From contig JACQWO010000068.1 of NCBI GenBank assembly GCA_016209225.1, positions 1-64,000 on the forward strand: DNA of 64,000 nt, in the 5' to 3' direction. The translations under genes were made by a program, and so were the position numbers. Source of the stretch: Desulfobacterales bacterium (GTDB lineage Bacteria; Desulfobacterota; UBA8473). Shown here piece by piece: positions 27,228 to 36,786 of the stretch. Under the pieces are notes generated by a model. The model saw only the letters and a list, made by a program, of their open reading frames with translations. It made no database searches and was not told the origin of the DNA. How positions within the stretch are numbered: the stretch's first letter is position 1; every line of letters starts with the position of its first letter.

Positions 27228-27309
27228 CTAGCCATAATTAGTTCACGCTGAAAAATTCCCTTTTCTGCTCTCTATTTTAGCTTGTTTGACCCGTCCAGAA
27301 CTTGTCCTT

Positions 27310-28047
27310 CTACAAGAAAAGCCCGCCATCTACACCAATGAGTTGGCCGGTAATGAAACTGGCATCATCAGATGCAAGAAATATAAAAACCGGCGGGATC
27401 TCCTCTGGCTCTGACATCCTTCCCAGCGCCCTGGCAGCTATTATTTTCTTGAATACTTCTTCAGGAATATTATCGTACATCCTGGTTTTATGGGATGGAG
27501 CTACGGCATTGACTGTAATATTGTGTCTTCCCAGTTCCTTAGCGCATGTCTTGGTAAAGGCAATCACACCAGCTTTGGCAGCGCTGTAATTTGCCTGTCC
27601 CACATTCCCTGCCCTTCCCGCAGCAGAGGCAACATTTATTATTTTTCCGTATCTTTGCTCTATCATATACGTCATGGCTGCTTTGGTGCACGAAAAGACC
27701 CCTTTCAAATCAATAGCTATTACAGAATCCCAATCTTCCTCGGTCATCTTAGCCAGTAATCTGTCTCTTGTAATAGCAGCATTGTTTACCAGGATGTCTA
27801 TTTTTCCAAAATTATCAATGGCTGTCTTGATTATTTTCTGTCCCCCCTCCATAGTGGCAACTGTATTATAGTTTGCGGCTGCCTGTCCACCGAGCGATGT
27901 AATCTCTTTTACCACTTCATCCACTGGCTCAGGGATTGTACCATTTATTACTACTTTAGCTCCTTCTTTTGCCATACCTAGAGCTATTAATCTTCCCATC
28001 CCGCGGCTGGAACCAGTAATTACAGCTACTTTGCCTTTTAACCTCAT
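27310..28047 (-). CDS. Short-chain dehydrogenase/reductase, FabG-like
   Basis: A 245-residue classical SDR with cofactor motif TGSSRGMG, NNAAITRD, and catalytic Ser and Tyr/Lys in NVASAAGRAG and YSAAKAG. It ends ASFITGQLIGVDGGLF, as FabG-type 3-oxoacyl-ACP reductases and related acyl-CoA/alcohol dehydrogenases do. No fatty-acid gene lies nearby, so substrate is open. The residues after the second strand (INGTIPEP) lack an acidic residue, which leans to NADPH. It ends beside a decayed gene and begins after an inverted repeat. Confidence 0.87.
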   Translation of the reverse strand: MRLKGKVAVITGSSRGMGRLIALGMAKEGAKVVINGTIPEPVDEVVKEITSLGGQAAANYNTVATMEGGQKIIKTAIDNFGKIDILVNNAAITRDRLLAKMTEEDWDSVIAIDLKGVFSCTKAAMTYMIEQRYGKIINVASAAGRAGNVGQANYSAAKAGVIAFTKTCAKELGRHNITVNAVAPSHKTRMYDNIPEEVFKKIIAARALGRMSEPEEIPPVFIFLASDDASFITGQLIGVDGGLFL

Positions 28048-28181
28048 GATTCTCCTCCACTGTTTTGGGGTTTACTAATTGGGTTACACTGAAAAATGGG
28101 CTTTTTACAGACTCAACGATGAAATAACCCGTACGTTTTTCAGTATCGGGTTGATTAATTTGTTAGGAGGTTTTATATGAT

Positions 28182-28487
28182 TCAGTTTTTAGTAAACCAT
28201 GTAATAATAATCTGTAATACGATAGCCATAATCGCTATGATTATCGCTTTATATGAAATTCGCAAAGCTTTACGAGAGATAGCCAAATTTTCAGATTCCC
28301 TTGCTTCTCGCCGTGCTTCTCGTGCTTCTTCTCGTTGTTTATCTAACATTGATAACCACAAGAAGGCTGGTTTATAATCGGGGCTAAAAGAATCGCCATA
28401 TCTTCCTGTTGCCAAACGTTCACGAACTTCTTGTTCGCCTAACTTTTCGAACTTTTCGTATTGCTCGGAAAGGTTACTTTTAGTCAT
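28182..28487 (-). CDS. Small coiled-coil membrane protein, unknown
   Basis: About 101 residues, not recognised by name. The N-terminal half (YEKFEKLGEQEVRERLATG) belongs to a widespread type of small proteins with a K(L/I)GxxxVRxxLxxGxY pattern. A charged coiled coil (about 55-75) and one C-terminal membrane helix (AIIIAIMAIVLQIIITWF) follow. The start at the ATG 28485-28487 has AGGTGA upstream. The gene is flanked by the inverted decamers AATTGGGTTA (28077-28086) and TTACCCAATT (28516-28525), as if it were a cassette. No function can be given. Confidence 0.6.
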   Translation of the reverse strand: MTKSNLSEQYEKFEKLGEQEVRERLATGRYGDSFSPDYKPAFLWLSMLDKQREEAREARREARESENLAISRKALRISYKAIIIAIMAIVLQIIITWFTKN

Positions 28488-28518
28488 ATTTTTCACCTAA
28501 CAATTAATATAAGTATTA

Positions 28519-28560
28519 CCCAATTTCCTTCCCGGCAATAAGCTTAGCCGGTAAATTGGG
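28519..28560. repeat. Strong inverted repeat upstream of small membrane-protein gene
   Basis: CCCAATTT...CCGGC (28519 onward) pairs with GCCGG...AAATTGGG (ending 28560) around aataagctta. Part of it also forms the right member of the decamer pair that encloses the 28182-28487 gene. Confidence 0.55.
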
Positions 28561-28588
28561 GGCAATTGTACTGTGATTTATTGTGAAA

Positions 28589-28643
28589 TTCAACTATTAT
28601 TGTTGAAACAATACCTACAATGTGTTTATTATCATAAAACACA
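28589..28643. promoter_or_regulatory. Two tandem palindromes in intergenic gap
   Basis: TTCAAC/GTTGAA (28589-28607) is followed by TGTGTTT/AAACACA (28621-28643). They lie between divergent genes and could be operator sites. The rest of the 28497-28799 gap shows nothing else but the ribosome site GGAGG before 28800. Confidence 0.35.
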
Positions 28644-28799
28644 TAATACCCATAAAATAGTTTTTTTTAACAGGAAACACGTCTAAGAACCGAATGGCCT
28701 GCTGTTTCTTTTCAGGGATGTGTTGAAGATTAATCTTCATGATCTCAGCAAAACAGTGCGCACCAAAAGGGGGAGTTATCCTAAATCCTGGAGGTATAT

Positions 28800-29579
28800 A
28801 TGAGAGAAATGTTGGGAGTTGCTATAGAGGCTGCCAAGGAGGCTGGGAAAATTCTGAAGGAGAACTTAGGGAAGTCTATAGAAATCGGCTTCAAAGGCGA
28901 GATAAATCTGGTGACCGATATTGACCTGAAATCAGAAAATATAATCGTTCAAATTATCAGGAATAAGTATCCGGACCATCAGATATTGACAGAAGAAGGT
29001 GAAGGTCATAAAGGCACCTCCTCTAACAAATGGATCATAGACCCTCTGGATGGAACTACTAACTATGCCCATGGATATCCATGTTTCTGTGTTTCAATAG
29101 CGTTCGAGAAAAATGGAGACATCCTATTTGGTGTTATATACGATCCTGTTTTAGATGAGTTGTTTACGGCAGAAAAGGGAAAGGTGGCATGTTTAAATGG
29201 AAGGAAAATCCGTGTCTCTTCAACTGATAAGTTAATTCACAGTATGCTGGCAACTGGTTTTCCCTATGATTTAAGAGAAAGTCAAAACAACAATCTAATC
29301 CACTTCAACAACCTCATAATGAGTGCTCAGGCAATTAGAAGAGCAGGTTCTGCTGCCCTGGATTTGTGCTATGTTGCTATGGGTAGGTTTGATGGTTTTT
29401 GGGAACTTAAACTATCCCCCTGGGATGTGGCTGCGGGCAGTTTAATCGTTAGGGAAGCAGGAGGGATGGTATCGGATTTTAAAGGTGGGGCATTTGATAT
29501 TTATTCTAAAGAAATCCTTGCCAGTAATGGAAAAATACACTATGAAATGGTTCAAGTATTAAAGAGAGGAATGGTCTAA
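28800..29579 (+). CDS. suhB: Inositol monophosphatase family protein
   Basis: A 259-residue Mg-dependent sugar-phosphatase. Metal ligands are seen in LTEEGEGH (Glu), WIIDPLDGTTNYAHG (two Asp) and LSPWDVAAG (Asp). Family members act on inositol 1-phosphate or fructose 1,6-bisphosphate, or serve as SuhB in rRNA antitermination, and the sequence does not decide among these. GGAGG lies 5 bp before the ATG. A repeat of cgtgaat words follows its stop. Confidence 0.9.
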   Translation: MREMLGVAIEAAKEAGKILKENLGKSIEIGFKGEINLVTDIDLKSENIIVQIIRNKYPDHQILTEEGEGHKGTSSNKWIIDPLDGTTNYAHGYPCFCVSIAFEKNGDILFGVIYDPVLDELFTAEKGKVACLNGRKIRVSSTDKLIHSMLATGFPYDLRESQNNNLIHFNNLIMSAQAIRRAGSAALDLCYVAMGRFDGFWELKLSPWDVAAGSLIVREAGGMVSDFKGGAFDIYSKEILASNGKIHYEMVQVLKRGMV

Positions 29580-29582
29580 ACT

Positions 29583-29660
29583 CGTGAATCGTGAATCGGG
29601 AATGGGTTTTATCCGCCTATGGTGGATTCACGATTCACGACTCTCGATTTACGATTTACG
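29583..29660. repeat. Inverted repeat of cgtgaat words, copy 1
   Basis: CGTGAATCGTGAATCG (29583-29598) pairs with CGATTCACGATTCACG further right, followed by cgatttacgatttacg. The loop-side sequence AATGGGTTTTATCC recurs in the copy at 51349-51416. The last codons of the DUF167 gene (RKS, stop) are read from this element. Confidence 0.65.
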
Positions 29661-29960
29661 AAAAACGATTCGTTCTATTTCATCTGTGGTAACACCTGTT
29701 ACCCTCACCGTCTTTGTTCGCGACTTATGGCCTCCTATAATCTCCACCTGTGATTTGCCAACACCCAATTCCTTTGCCAGAAAATTCATGCAGGCTTTAT
29801 TTGCCCGGCCTTCAACCGGAACAGCAGTTATCCTTACTCTTAAGGCATCTCCTTTCAGGTCTTTGATTTCATTCCTGGCTGATTTGGGCTGCACCCAAAC
29901 CTTAAAGACTACCCCATTGTCAGTTTCATTAATATGCAACTCTTTATCTGTTCCTTTCAT
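29649..29960 (-). CDS. DUF167 (YggU-family) protein
   Basis: A 103-residue DUF167 protein with [54 protein letters not shown] and an alpha/beta fold. Biochemical function is unknown. It overlaps the end of coaX by 17 bp and is the last gene of valS-nadC-coaX-DUF167. Confidence 0.92.
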   Translation of the reverse strand: MKGTDKELHINETDNGVVFKVWVQPKSARNEIKDLKGDALRVRITAVPVEGRANKACMNFLAKELGVGKSQVEIIGGHKSRTKTVRVTGVTTDEIERIVFRKS

Positions 29961-30708
29961 GAAGTATCCTCAGTCCCTCTAAAGTCAGATATTCGTCAAC
30001 CTCACTAATCGTTTCTGATACCGGTGCAATAAGGAATGCCAATCCTCCAGTTGCAATTACCTTGGAATTAGACTTTGCTTCTTTCCTTATCTTGTTTACG
30101 ATTCCATCTACTAAACTCGCATAGCCGAAAATAATCCCTGACTGCATACTGCTTATAGTATCCTTACCGATAACTGACATGGGCTTGATTAATTCTACAT
30201 GGGGCAGTTTAGATGCTCTTTTAAATAAGGCTTCACAAGAGATTGTAATTCCTGGAGCAATTACTCCGCCATGGTATTCACCGTTTGCCGATATATAATC
30301 GAAAGTAGTAGCAGTTCCAAAGTCAACAACAATCAGGCTCTGCTTATGCTTCTCGTATGCAGCCACTGCATTAACTATCCTGTCAGCCCCAACCTCTTTG
30401 GGATTATCATAGTATATGGGCATCCCTGTTCTAACTCCCGGTTCAATAACCAGGGGCTTGATATTGAAGTATTTCTTACATAACTCTTCCAGGGTGACAA
30501 TTAGTGGAGGTACAACACATGAGATGGTTATATCCTTAATGTCCCTTAAGGCTATCTTGCTGGAAAAATAAAGGTTTGTGATTAGAATCCCATACTCGTC
30601 TACGGTATGGTCTTCTTCTGTCCTGATTCTCCAGTCCTGAACCAGTTTATCTCCATCAAAAACCCCCATAACAGTGTGAGTATTTCCGACATCAATAACC
30701 AGTAACAT
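29944..30708 (-). CDS. coaX: Type III pantothenate kinase
   Basis: First step of coenzyme A synthesis: phosphorylates pantothenate. It has the ASKHA fold with [37 protein letters not shown] and GGVIAPGI. Starting at the ATG 30706-30708 gives 254 residues. The longer frame to 30774 would run into nadC. It lies 26 bp after nadC. The birA gene often found beside coaX is absent. Confidence 0.95.
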   Translation of the reverse strand: MLLVIDVGNTHTVMGVFDGDKLVQDWRIRTEEDHTVDEYGILITNLYFSSKIALRDIKDITISCVVPPLIVTLEELCKKYFNIKPLVIEPGVRTGMPIYYDNPKEVGADRIVNAVAAYEKHKQSLIVVDFGTATTFDYISANGEYHGGVIAPGITISCEALFKRASKLPHVELIKPMSVIGKDTISSMQSGIIFGYASLVDGIVNKIRKEAKSNSKVIATGGLAFLIAPVSETISEVDEYLTLEGLRILHERNR

Positions 30709-30734
30709 CTCTTCTGGCCTCCTATTATTAAACG

Positions 30735-31574
30735 TTACCCCTTTATTCCTACAATATTCATGCTGATATCGCAAGCCCTTGCTGAGTGGGTGAGAGCCCC
30801 AACCGATATGAGATCAACCCCTGTTTTTGCAACATCTACTATATTATCGAGATTTATTCCTCCCGATGCTTCCACTACAGCTCTCTTATTAATGACCCTG
30901 ACCGCCTTTTCCATCTCTTCAGTATCCATATTATCCAGCATTATAGTTTCAACACCCGACTCAAGGGCTTCTCTCACTTCATCAATATCTTTGGCCTCTA
31001 CTTCAATCTTAAAAGTATGGGGGATATTAGCCCTTGCTTTCTCAACCGCCCGGCGGATTCCGCCACAGGCCTTTATATGGTTGTCTTTTATTAAAATCCC
31101 GTCAAATAGACCACTGCGGTGATTGATCCCCCCGCCTACTTTTACAGCATATTTTTCAAGAGACCTCCAACCAGGGGTAGTTTTTCGCGTGTCTAAAACC
31201 TTAACATTGTAGCCTTTAACCCTGTCTATATATTTGCGGGTTAAAGAGGCAATACCTGATAAACGCTGTAGAAAGTTCAAGGCAACCCTTTCTCCACGAA
31301 GAAGATCAACCACATCACATGAAATCTCGGCAACAGCACTGTTACTATTTATAAAATCTCCGTCTTTAAAAAACTTATTAAATTTTACCTCAGAATTTAG
31401 AAATGTGAATACACTACAGAAGATGTCTATCCCGGCCAGGATCAAATCTTCCTTTGCAATTATTTGGGCATTCCCTTTTATACCAGGGTCAATTACTGAA
31501 GAGGTAGTAAGGTCAGAAGTCCCGATATCTTCATCAAGGGCTAGTCTTATTAACCTGTCAATTTCAAACATCAT
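30735..31574 (-). CDS. nadC: Nicotinate-nucleotide pyrophosphorylase
   Basis: Makes nicotinate mononucleotide from quinolinate and PRPP in NAD synthesis. [49 protein letters not shown] and [12 protein letters not shown] are typical. 279 residues. The ATG overlaps the valS stop. nadA, the preceding pathway enzyme, is at 61900 in the same window; nadB is not seen. Confidence 0.96.
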   Translation of the reverse strand: MMFEIDRLIRLALDEDIGTSDLTTSSVIDPGIKGNAQIIAKEDLILAGIDIFCSVFTFLNSEVKFNKFFKDGDFINSNSAVAEISCDVVDLLRGERVALNFLQRLSGIASLTRKYIDRVKGYNVKVLDTRKTTPGWRSLEKYAVKVGGGINHRSGLFDGILIKDNHIKACGGIRRAVEKARANIPHTFKIEVEAKDIDEVREALESGVETIMLDNMDTEEMEKAVRVINKRAVVEASGGINLDNIVDVAKTGVDLISVGALTHSARACDISMNIVGIKG

Positions 31575-34237
31575 CTCTCCCTTTGCAACTCTTGCATCCT
31601 ATGTATCCCTTCCTCAAATTTTCTCTTTTTTTCAATCAGGTTTATATTTTCAATCCGTTCGTCCTCTATTACATGAGAAGGTGCCTTACTGAGGAAGTCC
31701 TCATTGGACAGCTTTTTATTCAAGAGTATAAGTTTCTTCTCAATCTTATCGCTCTCTTTTTTTAATCTTTTCTCCTCCTCATAAAAGTCAATTATCCCTT
31801 TAAGTGGCACAAATATTTCCACTTTATCTACTACAGCCGTAGCAGAAGATTTGTATTCTTTTTTATTAGAGGAGATAGAAAGGGTCCCGATCCTTGCCAG
31901 ATTTTTGATGTGGTCTTTATTCCTTTCAAGTTTATCGTATGTTTCCTGATCTTCAGTATAAAGAAATGTCTCAACCTGTGTGGCAGGTGGTATGTTCATC
32001 TCTCCTCTGACGTTCCTGATATTTCCAACAATGTCTATAATCAGATTCATCTCAGCCTCTGCCTTCTCATCTATAAGGTTAGAATCTGATTTTGGATATT
32101 GGTGTACAGTAATGCTCCCTTCACTATTCGGTAATTTGCTCCATATCTCTTCTGTTATAAAAGGCATAAAAGGATGGAGCAGACACAATACCGTGTTTAG
32201 TACCCCTAATAGAACATGTTGAGTGTTTAATCTAAGCTTGGAATCTGCCTTGTCGAACAGGTATGGTTTGATGAGTTCAATGTACCAATCACAGAATTCA
32301 TGCCATACGAATTGGTACAATAAATGGGCACCCTCATTGAACCTGTAGTTTTCTAAAGCGTCTCTTGTTTGTTCGATAGTCCTGTTCAATCTGGACATTA
32401 TCCATTTGTCGCTTAGAGTATACTCAATCTTATCCTTATCAATAAGGTTTTCATCGTATCCCTCCATGTTCATTAGTGAAAACCTTGAGGCATTCCATAC
32501 TTTATTGGCAAAGTTGCGATAACCACCGATCCTTTCTTCTGAAAGCTTAATGTCCCTTCCCTGAGCAGCAAATGCCGCCAGAGTAAAACGGAATGCATCC
32601 GCTCCATATTTTTCTATAATCACCAATGGGTCGATAACATTTCCTTTAGACTTGCTCATCTTCTTGCCCTCGATGTCTCGAACCAGGGCATGGATATATA
32701 CATCATTAAAAGGGACTTTACCCATAAATTTTATCCCCATCATTATCATTCTGGCAACCCAAAAGAACAGAATGTCGAAACCTGTCACCAAAACAGATGT
32801 TGGATAGAACAGTTCAAGCTCCTTTGTCTGTTCAGGCCAGCCCATGGTGGAAAAAGGCCACAGGGCTGAGCTGAACCAGGTATCCAGGACGTCCGTTTCC
32901 TGGCTGATATTAGAACTCATACATTTAGTACACTGGGTGGGATCCTCCTTGGATACGATAACCTCTCCACAATCGTTACAGTACCATGCAGGTATTCTAT
33001 GACCCCACCAGATCTGGCGAGAAATACACCAGTCTCTGATATTGTTCATCCATTCAAAGTAGGTTTTCTCCCAGGACGCAGGTATAATCCTGATTCTACT
33101 GTCTTTAACTGCTTCAATAGCCGGCTCTGCAAGAGGTTTTACTTTTACAAACCACTGTTTGGATAAGGTGGGTTCTATGACCATCTTACACCTGTAACAG
33201 TGCCCTATATTATGAGAATAATTTTCTCTTTTCTTTAAAGTCCCGTTTTTTTGAAATTCTTCGATTATCTCCTTCCTGCACCTGAATCTATCCAAACCTC
33301 TATATGGGCCGGCACTGTCATTCATCCTGCCATCTACATCCATAACCCTAATTGCTTCCAGATTATGCCTTAACCCCATCTCAAAGTCATTTACATCATG
33401 GGCTGGCGTAACCTTTACGGCTCCTGTTCCAAAGTCTTTGTTAACATACTCATCTGCTATTACGGGGATCTCCCTTCCCATTATAGGCAAAACAGCCGTC
33501 TTTCCAATCAGTTTTTTGTATCGCTCATCATTTGGATTTACAGCCACCGCAGTATCACCCAACATAGTCTCCGGGCGGGTGGTCGCAACTACAATAAATT
33601 TCTTACTATTATAAAGTGGATATTTGAGGTAATACAGATACCCCTCAGTCTCTTCATGCTCGACTTCCAAATCTGACAGAGCAGTCTGACACCTGGGACA
33701 CCAGTTGATTATATAATCACCACGATAAATCAGTTTTTCATGGTAAAGCTCTACAAAAACCTCTCTAACAGCCATGGACAGTCCTTCATCCATAGTAAAT
33801 CGTTCTCTGCTCCAGTCACAGGAAGCCCCCAGTTTTTTAAGTTGATTTATGATTATCCCTCCAAACTCCTCACGCCACTTCCATATATGTTCAATAAACT
33901 TTTCTCTTCCTAAGGAATGGCGGCTTTTCCCCTTTTGAGCCAGCTCCCTTTCCACAACATTCTGAGTAGCGATTCCCGCATGGTCTGTTCCTGGCATCCA
34001 AAGGACATTAAATCCGTCCATCCTTTTGAATCGAGCCAGGATATCCTGCAAGGTGTTATTCAAAGCATGGCCCATATGGAGAGAACCGGTAACATTTGGG
34101 GGAGGAATAACAACAGAGAAAGTCTTTCTCAGATCATTTACATCAGCCTTAAAGAAACTATTGTTAATCCAATAGCCAGACCATTTATCCTCAACTTTAG
34201 CAGGGTCATAACCTTTTTCCAATACTTCCACAGCCAT
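31571..34237 (-). CDS. valS: Valyl-tRNA synthetase
   Basis: Charges tRNA-Val. The class I motifs are HMGHAL (within PNVTGSLHMGHAL) and KMSKSKGN. The editing domain is present, as are the ALSDLEVEH and WFSSALWPFSTMGWP blocks, and the C-terminal coiled coil (DFYEEEKRLKKE) that grips the tRNA. The start is the ATG 34235-34237 with AAGGAG upstream, giving 888 residues. The TTG 15 bp further up is part of that ribosome site. A terminator-like hairpin lies just upstream, and nadC overlaps the end. Confidence 0.97.
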   Translation of the reverse strand: MAVEVLEKGYDPAKVEDKWSGYWINNSFFKADVNDLRKTFSVVIPPPNVTGSLHMGHALNNTLQDILARFKRMDGFNVLWMPGTDHAGIATQNVVERELAQKGKSRHSLGREKFIEHIWKWREEFGGIIINQLKKLGASCDWSRERFTMDEGLSMAVREVFVELYHEKLIYRGDYIINWCPRCQTALSDLEVEHEETEGYLYYLKYPLYNSKKFIVVATTRPETMLGDTAVAVNPNDERYKKLIGKTAVLPIMGREIPVIADEYVNKDFGTGAVKVTPAHDVNDFEMGLRHNLEAIRVMDVDGRMNDSAGPYRGLDRFRCRKEIIEEFQKNGTLKKRENYSHNIGHCYRCKMVIEPTLSKQWFVKVKPLAEPAIEAVKDSRIRIIPASWEKTYFEWMNNIRDWCISRQIWWGHRIPAWYCNDCGEVIVSKEDPTQCTKCMSSNISQETDVLDTWFSSALWPFSTMGWPEQTKELELFYPTSVLVTGFDILFFWVARMIMMGIKFMGKVPFNDVYIHALVRDIEGKKMSKSKGNVIDPLVIIEKYGADAFRFTLAAFAAQGRDIKLSEERIGGYRNFANKVWNASRFSLMNMEGYDENLIDKDKIEYTLSDKWIMSRLNRTIEQTRDALENYRFNEGAHLLYQFVWHEFCDWYIELIKPYLFDKADSKLRLNTQHVLLGVLNTVLCLLHPFMPFITEEIWSKLPNSEGSITVHQYPKSDSNLIDEKAEAEMNLIIDIVGNIRNVRGEMNIPPATQVETFLYTEDQETYDKLERNKDHIKNLARIGTLSISSNKKEYKSSATAVVDKVEIFVPLKGIIDFYEEEKRLKKESDKIEKKLILLNKKLSNEDFLSKAPSHVIEDERIENINLIEKKRKFEEGIHRMQELQRER

Positions 34238-34270
34238 CAATCTCCTTGCCAATTAGACCTAAAAGTGAAA

Positions 34271-34293
34271 AAGGGGGTTAACATAAACCCCCT
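34271..34293 (-). terminator. Intrinsic terminator before valS
   Basis: On the minus strand, GGGGGTT pairs with AACCCCC around a short loop (34273-34292), followed by TTTTT. It separates the acidic-protein gene from valS and could also act as a valS attenuator. Confidence 0.7.
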
Positions 34294-34366
34294 GATACGT
34301 CAACTTTAGCTTGAATAACCTATATAACATGATCTGGATGTCAAACAGTGAGGCACATAACGACTA

Positions 34367-34978
34367 TTAATCTCCTCCTTCTTTGAGCCTCTCTATCTCT
34401 TCTTTAATCACTTTCTCTGCTATGGGAGGAAAAAGCTCCACGGCTATTCTCTCTATTTTTTCGTTCATAGCCTTAATCACAGCCTCTGTAAGATTAGGGG
34501 TAATCTTCATTGCAACACCCTCTATAACCTCTCGAATAACTTCCCTAATAATTCCCTCAACAGTTTTGGTCTCTAACTCTCCAATCTTTTTTATCTCTTG
34601 GTCATCTGAAGTTTCTTCTGGGATTTCCTGGGTTTGGATTTCTTCCTCTGGAAGCCCAGGGAATTGAACTCCTTCTACATGACCCTTACGGGGCATAGAA
34701 TCTTCATTTGAAGCCCACTCTATTTTCCATTCATCTTGGGGTCCAGGTTCTTTAGTAAAGTCTGTTTCTTCAATATGGAACTTTTCTTCGGGGTACTCTT
34801 TTGTTTCCCCCTCAAAGCTTAATTCTTCCATACCTTCAGGTTCATTAAAAGGGTCAGTTTCTTTGCGGAATTCCTCAAGTTTTTTGAGAGATTTTTCATA
34901 CAATCGAGTTAGCTCTGGACCTTCTTCTACTACATCTACTAATTCGATAATATCTTCATCTTCTTCAGTACTAAGCAT
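34367..34978 (-). CDS. Acidic protein with PopZ-like C-terminus
   Basis: A 203-residue, strongly acidic protein with no catalytic motif. The N-terminus (DEDIIELVDVVEEG) and the amphipathic C-terminus (EGIIREVIREVIEGV and AVELFPPIAEKVIKEEIERL) resemble deltaproteobacterial proteins whose tails recall the PopZ/DUF2497 oligomerisation helices. A disordered Pro/Glu-rich linker joins them. It may organise a pole or signalling complex, but this rests on resemblance alone. It stands upstream of valS, separated by a terminator. Confidence 0.55.
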   Translation of the reverse strand: MLSTEEDEDIIELVDVVEEGPELTRLYEKSLKKLEEFRKETDPFNEPEGMEELSFEGETKEYPEEKFHIEETDFTKEPGPQDEWKIEWASNEDSMPRKGHVEGVQFPGLPEEEIQTQEIPEETSDDQEIKKIGELETKTVEGIIREVIREVIEGVAMKITPNLTEAVIKAMNEKIERIAVELFPPIAEKVIKEEIERLKEGGD

Positions 34979-35195
34979 TATCTCCTCTTATTTGCCTTAC
35001 TCTCTGCTACCCCTCTGTTTTTCACAAACCTTGATTTTCAGAATAACCTATCACTGCGCAATACAGGTGTCAAGGGTTTTTTCTTTCGGAGTTTAAGAGT
35101 CTTCTACCCTCTCGGGTTTGTGATTCAAGCGCAAGGAATAATTTGACGTCATCATCACAGCTTCACAAAAAAAGTTTAAAAAAGATGAAAAAAAA

Positions 35196-35353
35196 CTATA
35201 CGTTACCCGATAATTGAGGTATAGTTAAAAGCATGGTAAGATAGTGTTTATCATTTTGTAAACCCGAATAACATAGGGGTGATTATGAAGACGTTTTTTC
35301 TTTAGCTCTTGAGATTACAGAGAGCAAAGAGAAAAAACGCCTTTTTTTGTTTA
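35196..35353 (+). promoter_or_regulatory. Structured leader RNA, copy B
   Basis: From 35211 this repeats the 10850-10992 element: TAATTGAG, GTAAACC 47 bp later, AGGGGTGATTATGAAG, then a two-level hairpin (CGTTTTTTCTTT with GAGAAAAAACG, inner GCTCTT with AGAGAGC) and T7. An upstream stem differs in sequence but keeps pairing (CCTAT/ATAGG in copy A, ACTATA/TATAGT here). The T-run ends about 8 bp before the GGAGG of the lipoprotein gene at 35373, the normal place for an expression platform. The rest of the 34979-35372 gap has no gene. Confidence 0.55.
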
Positions 35354-35372
35354 AGATGGAGGTAAGAAAAAA

Positions 35373-36589
35373 ATGAGAAAACATCCCTACGTTATCATAG
35401 GCAGTATCATGGCTATTCTCCTCATAGGCTGTCAGGCAACGGTGCCTAAGAAGGCTGAGGAAGCGCCGGAGGTGAAGAGTGTTTTTGTCCTTGCAGCTCG
35501 CCCAGGGGATCACCGATAACAGTTATCTTTTAGAGGGCAAGGAAACCATTTTGAACCAATCCCGAGTGAAGGTCCTGAGAGTTATAGGGAATGAGGTATC
35601 CCTCAGGATTCTCGAAAAATCTCATTCCTTCAAGCCGGGGGAGAAGGTAAAAATCTTTCTGGAAAAGAAGGTGATCGCCATCCGGGATTTTGAGGTAACA
35701 GTAGGGAGAAATTTGGAAGTGGCTAAATACGTCCAGGACGATATAACGACCGCCCTGGTCAATTCGGGGCAATTCCATGTGGTGGAACGGCTAAAACTCC
35801 AATCGGTTTTAGAAGAATTGAAACTGAGCCAGATGGGCTTGATCGATCCCGCCAGCGCCAAACAGGCTGGCAGACTTCTGGGGGCAGACATTATTCTGAC
35901 CGGCACGCCGGCAGCGACCGGAGGAATGGAATGTTAATCTAAGGATGATAAACACCGAGAGCGGCCTCATTACAGCAGCTTTCCACAAAAAGGGTTCCCT
36001 GGAACTAAAACCCGAATCCTTTAAAGAGACTAAAAATATTGACGGGAGTTTTGAACATGAGGGTTCCGATATGGCAGGATGGAGGGAGGGCACAACATTA
36101 AACTTTTTAATGGGCAAGGGTGGGTATCAAAAGGTTTACATCGACAAAAAACAGGGAACCAGCGGGACTAAAAGATCTTTGGCCATGGATTTTAAACTGG
36201 GCTCGGAGAGAGTCGAGCGTTTCAAGAACTACTTCATTAGGGCTTCGATCGGGAATCTGCTTCAGCGGGATATTGGCAACTATTCGGGAATTAAATTTTA
36301 TATTAAAGCTTGGAAAGACCTTACGATTACGTTCGCATTGCAGGATATCGAAAAGGACTCACATAAGGAAGAATTTTGGTTCCGGCGGATATTTGTAACC
36401 CAAGAATGGATGGAAATACATATTCCTTTCAACTCCCTGATCCTGGACAGCTTCACGGCCAAAAGACTCGGGACAGATCGAATTCTTGACCTAAGAAACA
36501 TAAACGGAATTTTTTGGTCGGTACAGGAAATGAGTGTGGCTCTAGGCACAGAAGGGACGATCTGGCTGGATGAGGTTACATTTTATTAA
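35373..36589 (+). pseudogene. CsgG-like lipoprotein with CIA30-like domain, two frameshifts
   Basis: Three consecutive frames make one protein. Frame one (35373-35519) is a lipoprotein signal (AILLIGCQ) and linker. Frame two (about 35482-35937) is a CsgG/FlgO-like domain with GQFHVVERLKLQSVLEEL and AGRLLGADIILTGT. Frame three resumes as WNVNLRMINTESG near 35925 and ends with a CIA30/CBM-like beta-sandwich (FALQDIEKDSHKEEFWF, GTEGTIWLDEVTFY). Each junction needs a one-base shift; the first is near a T5 run. GGAGGT precedes the ATG. It is a decayed gene, or assembly error in an intact one. Homologues are periplasm-facing lipoproteins. Confidence 0.7.
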
Positions 36590-36597
36590 TTTTTTAT

Positions 36598-36685
36598 TGG
36601 TGCCTAGGGCCGGGATCGAACCGGCACGGGGTCAAACCCCGAGGGATTTTAAGTCCCTTGCGTCTACCAATTCCGCCACCCAGGC
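36598..36685 (-). tRNA. tRNA-Leu (TAA)
   Basis: An 88-nt class II tRNA with encoded CCA. The anticodon loop is CTTAAAA (anticodon TAA), with a long variable arm (CGGGGTTTGACCCCG) and T loop GGTTCGATCC. Its 3' end lies 9 bp from the stop of the broken lipoprotein gene, convergently. Confidence 0.95.
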
Positions 36686-36786
36686 ACTCAACACTCCTTA
36701 ATATTAACAAATATAGCGAGAGATTTTAAATAGTATCCTTTTTTGAGAGCTTTGAAAAATTACCCCTTTTCGCTTCAGTGTTGATT

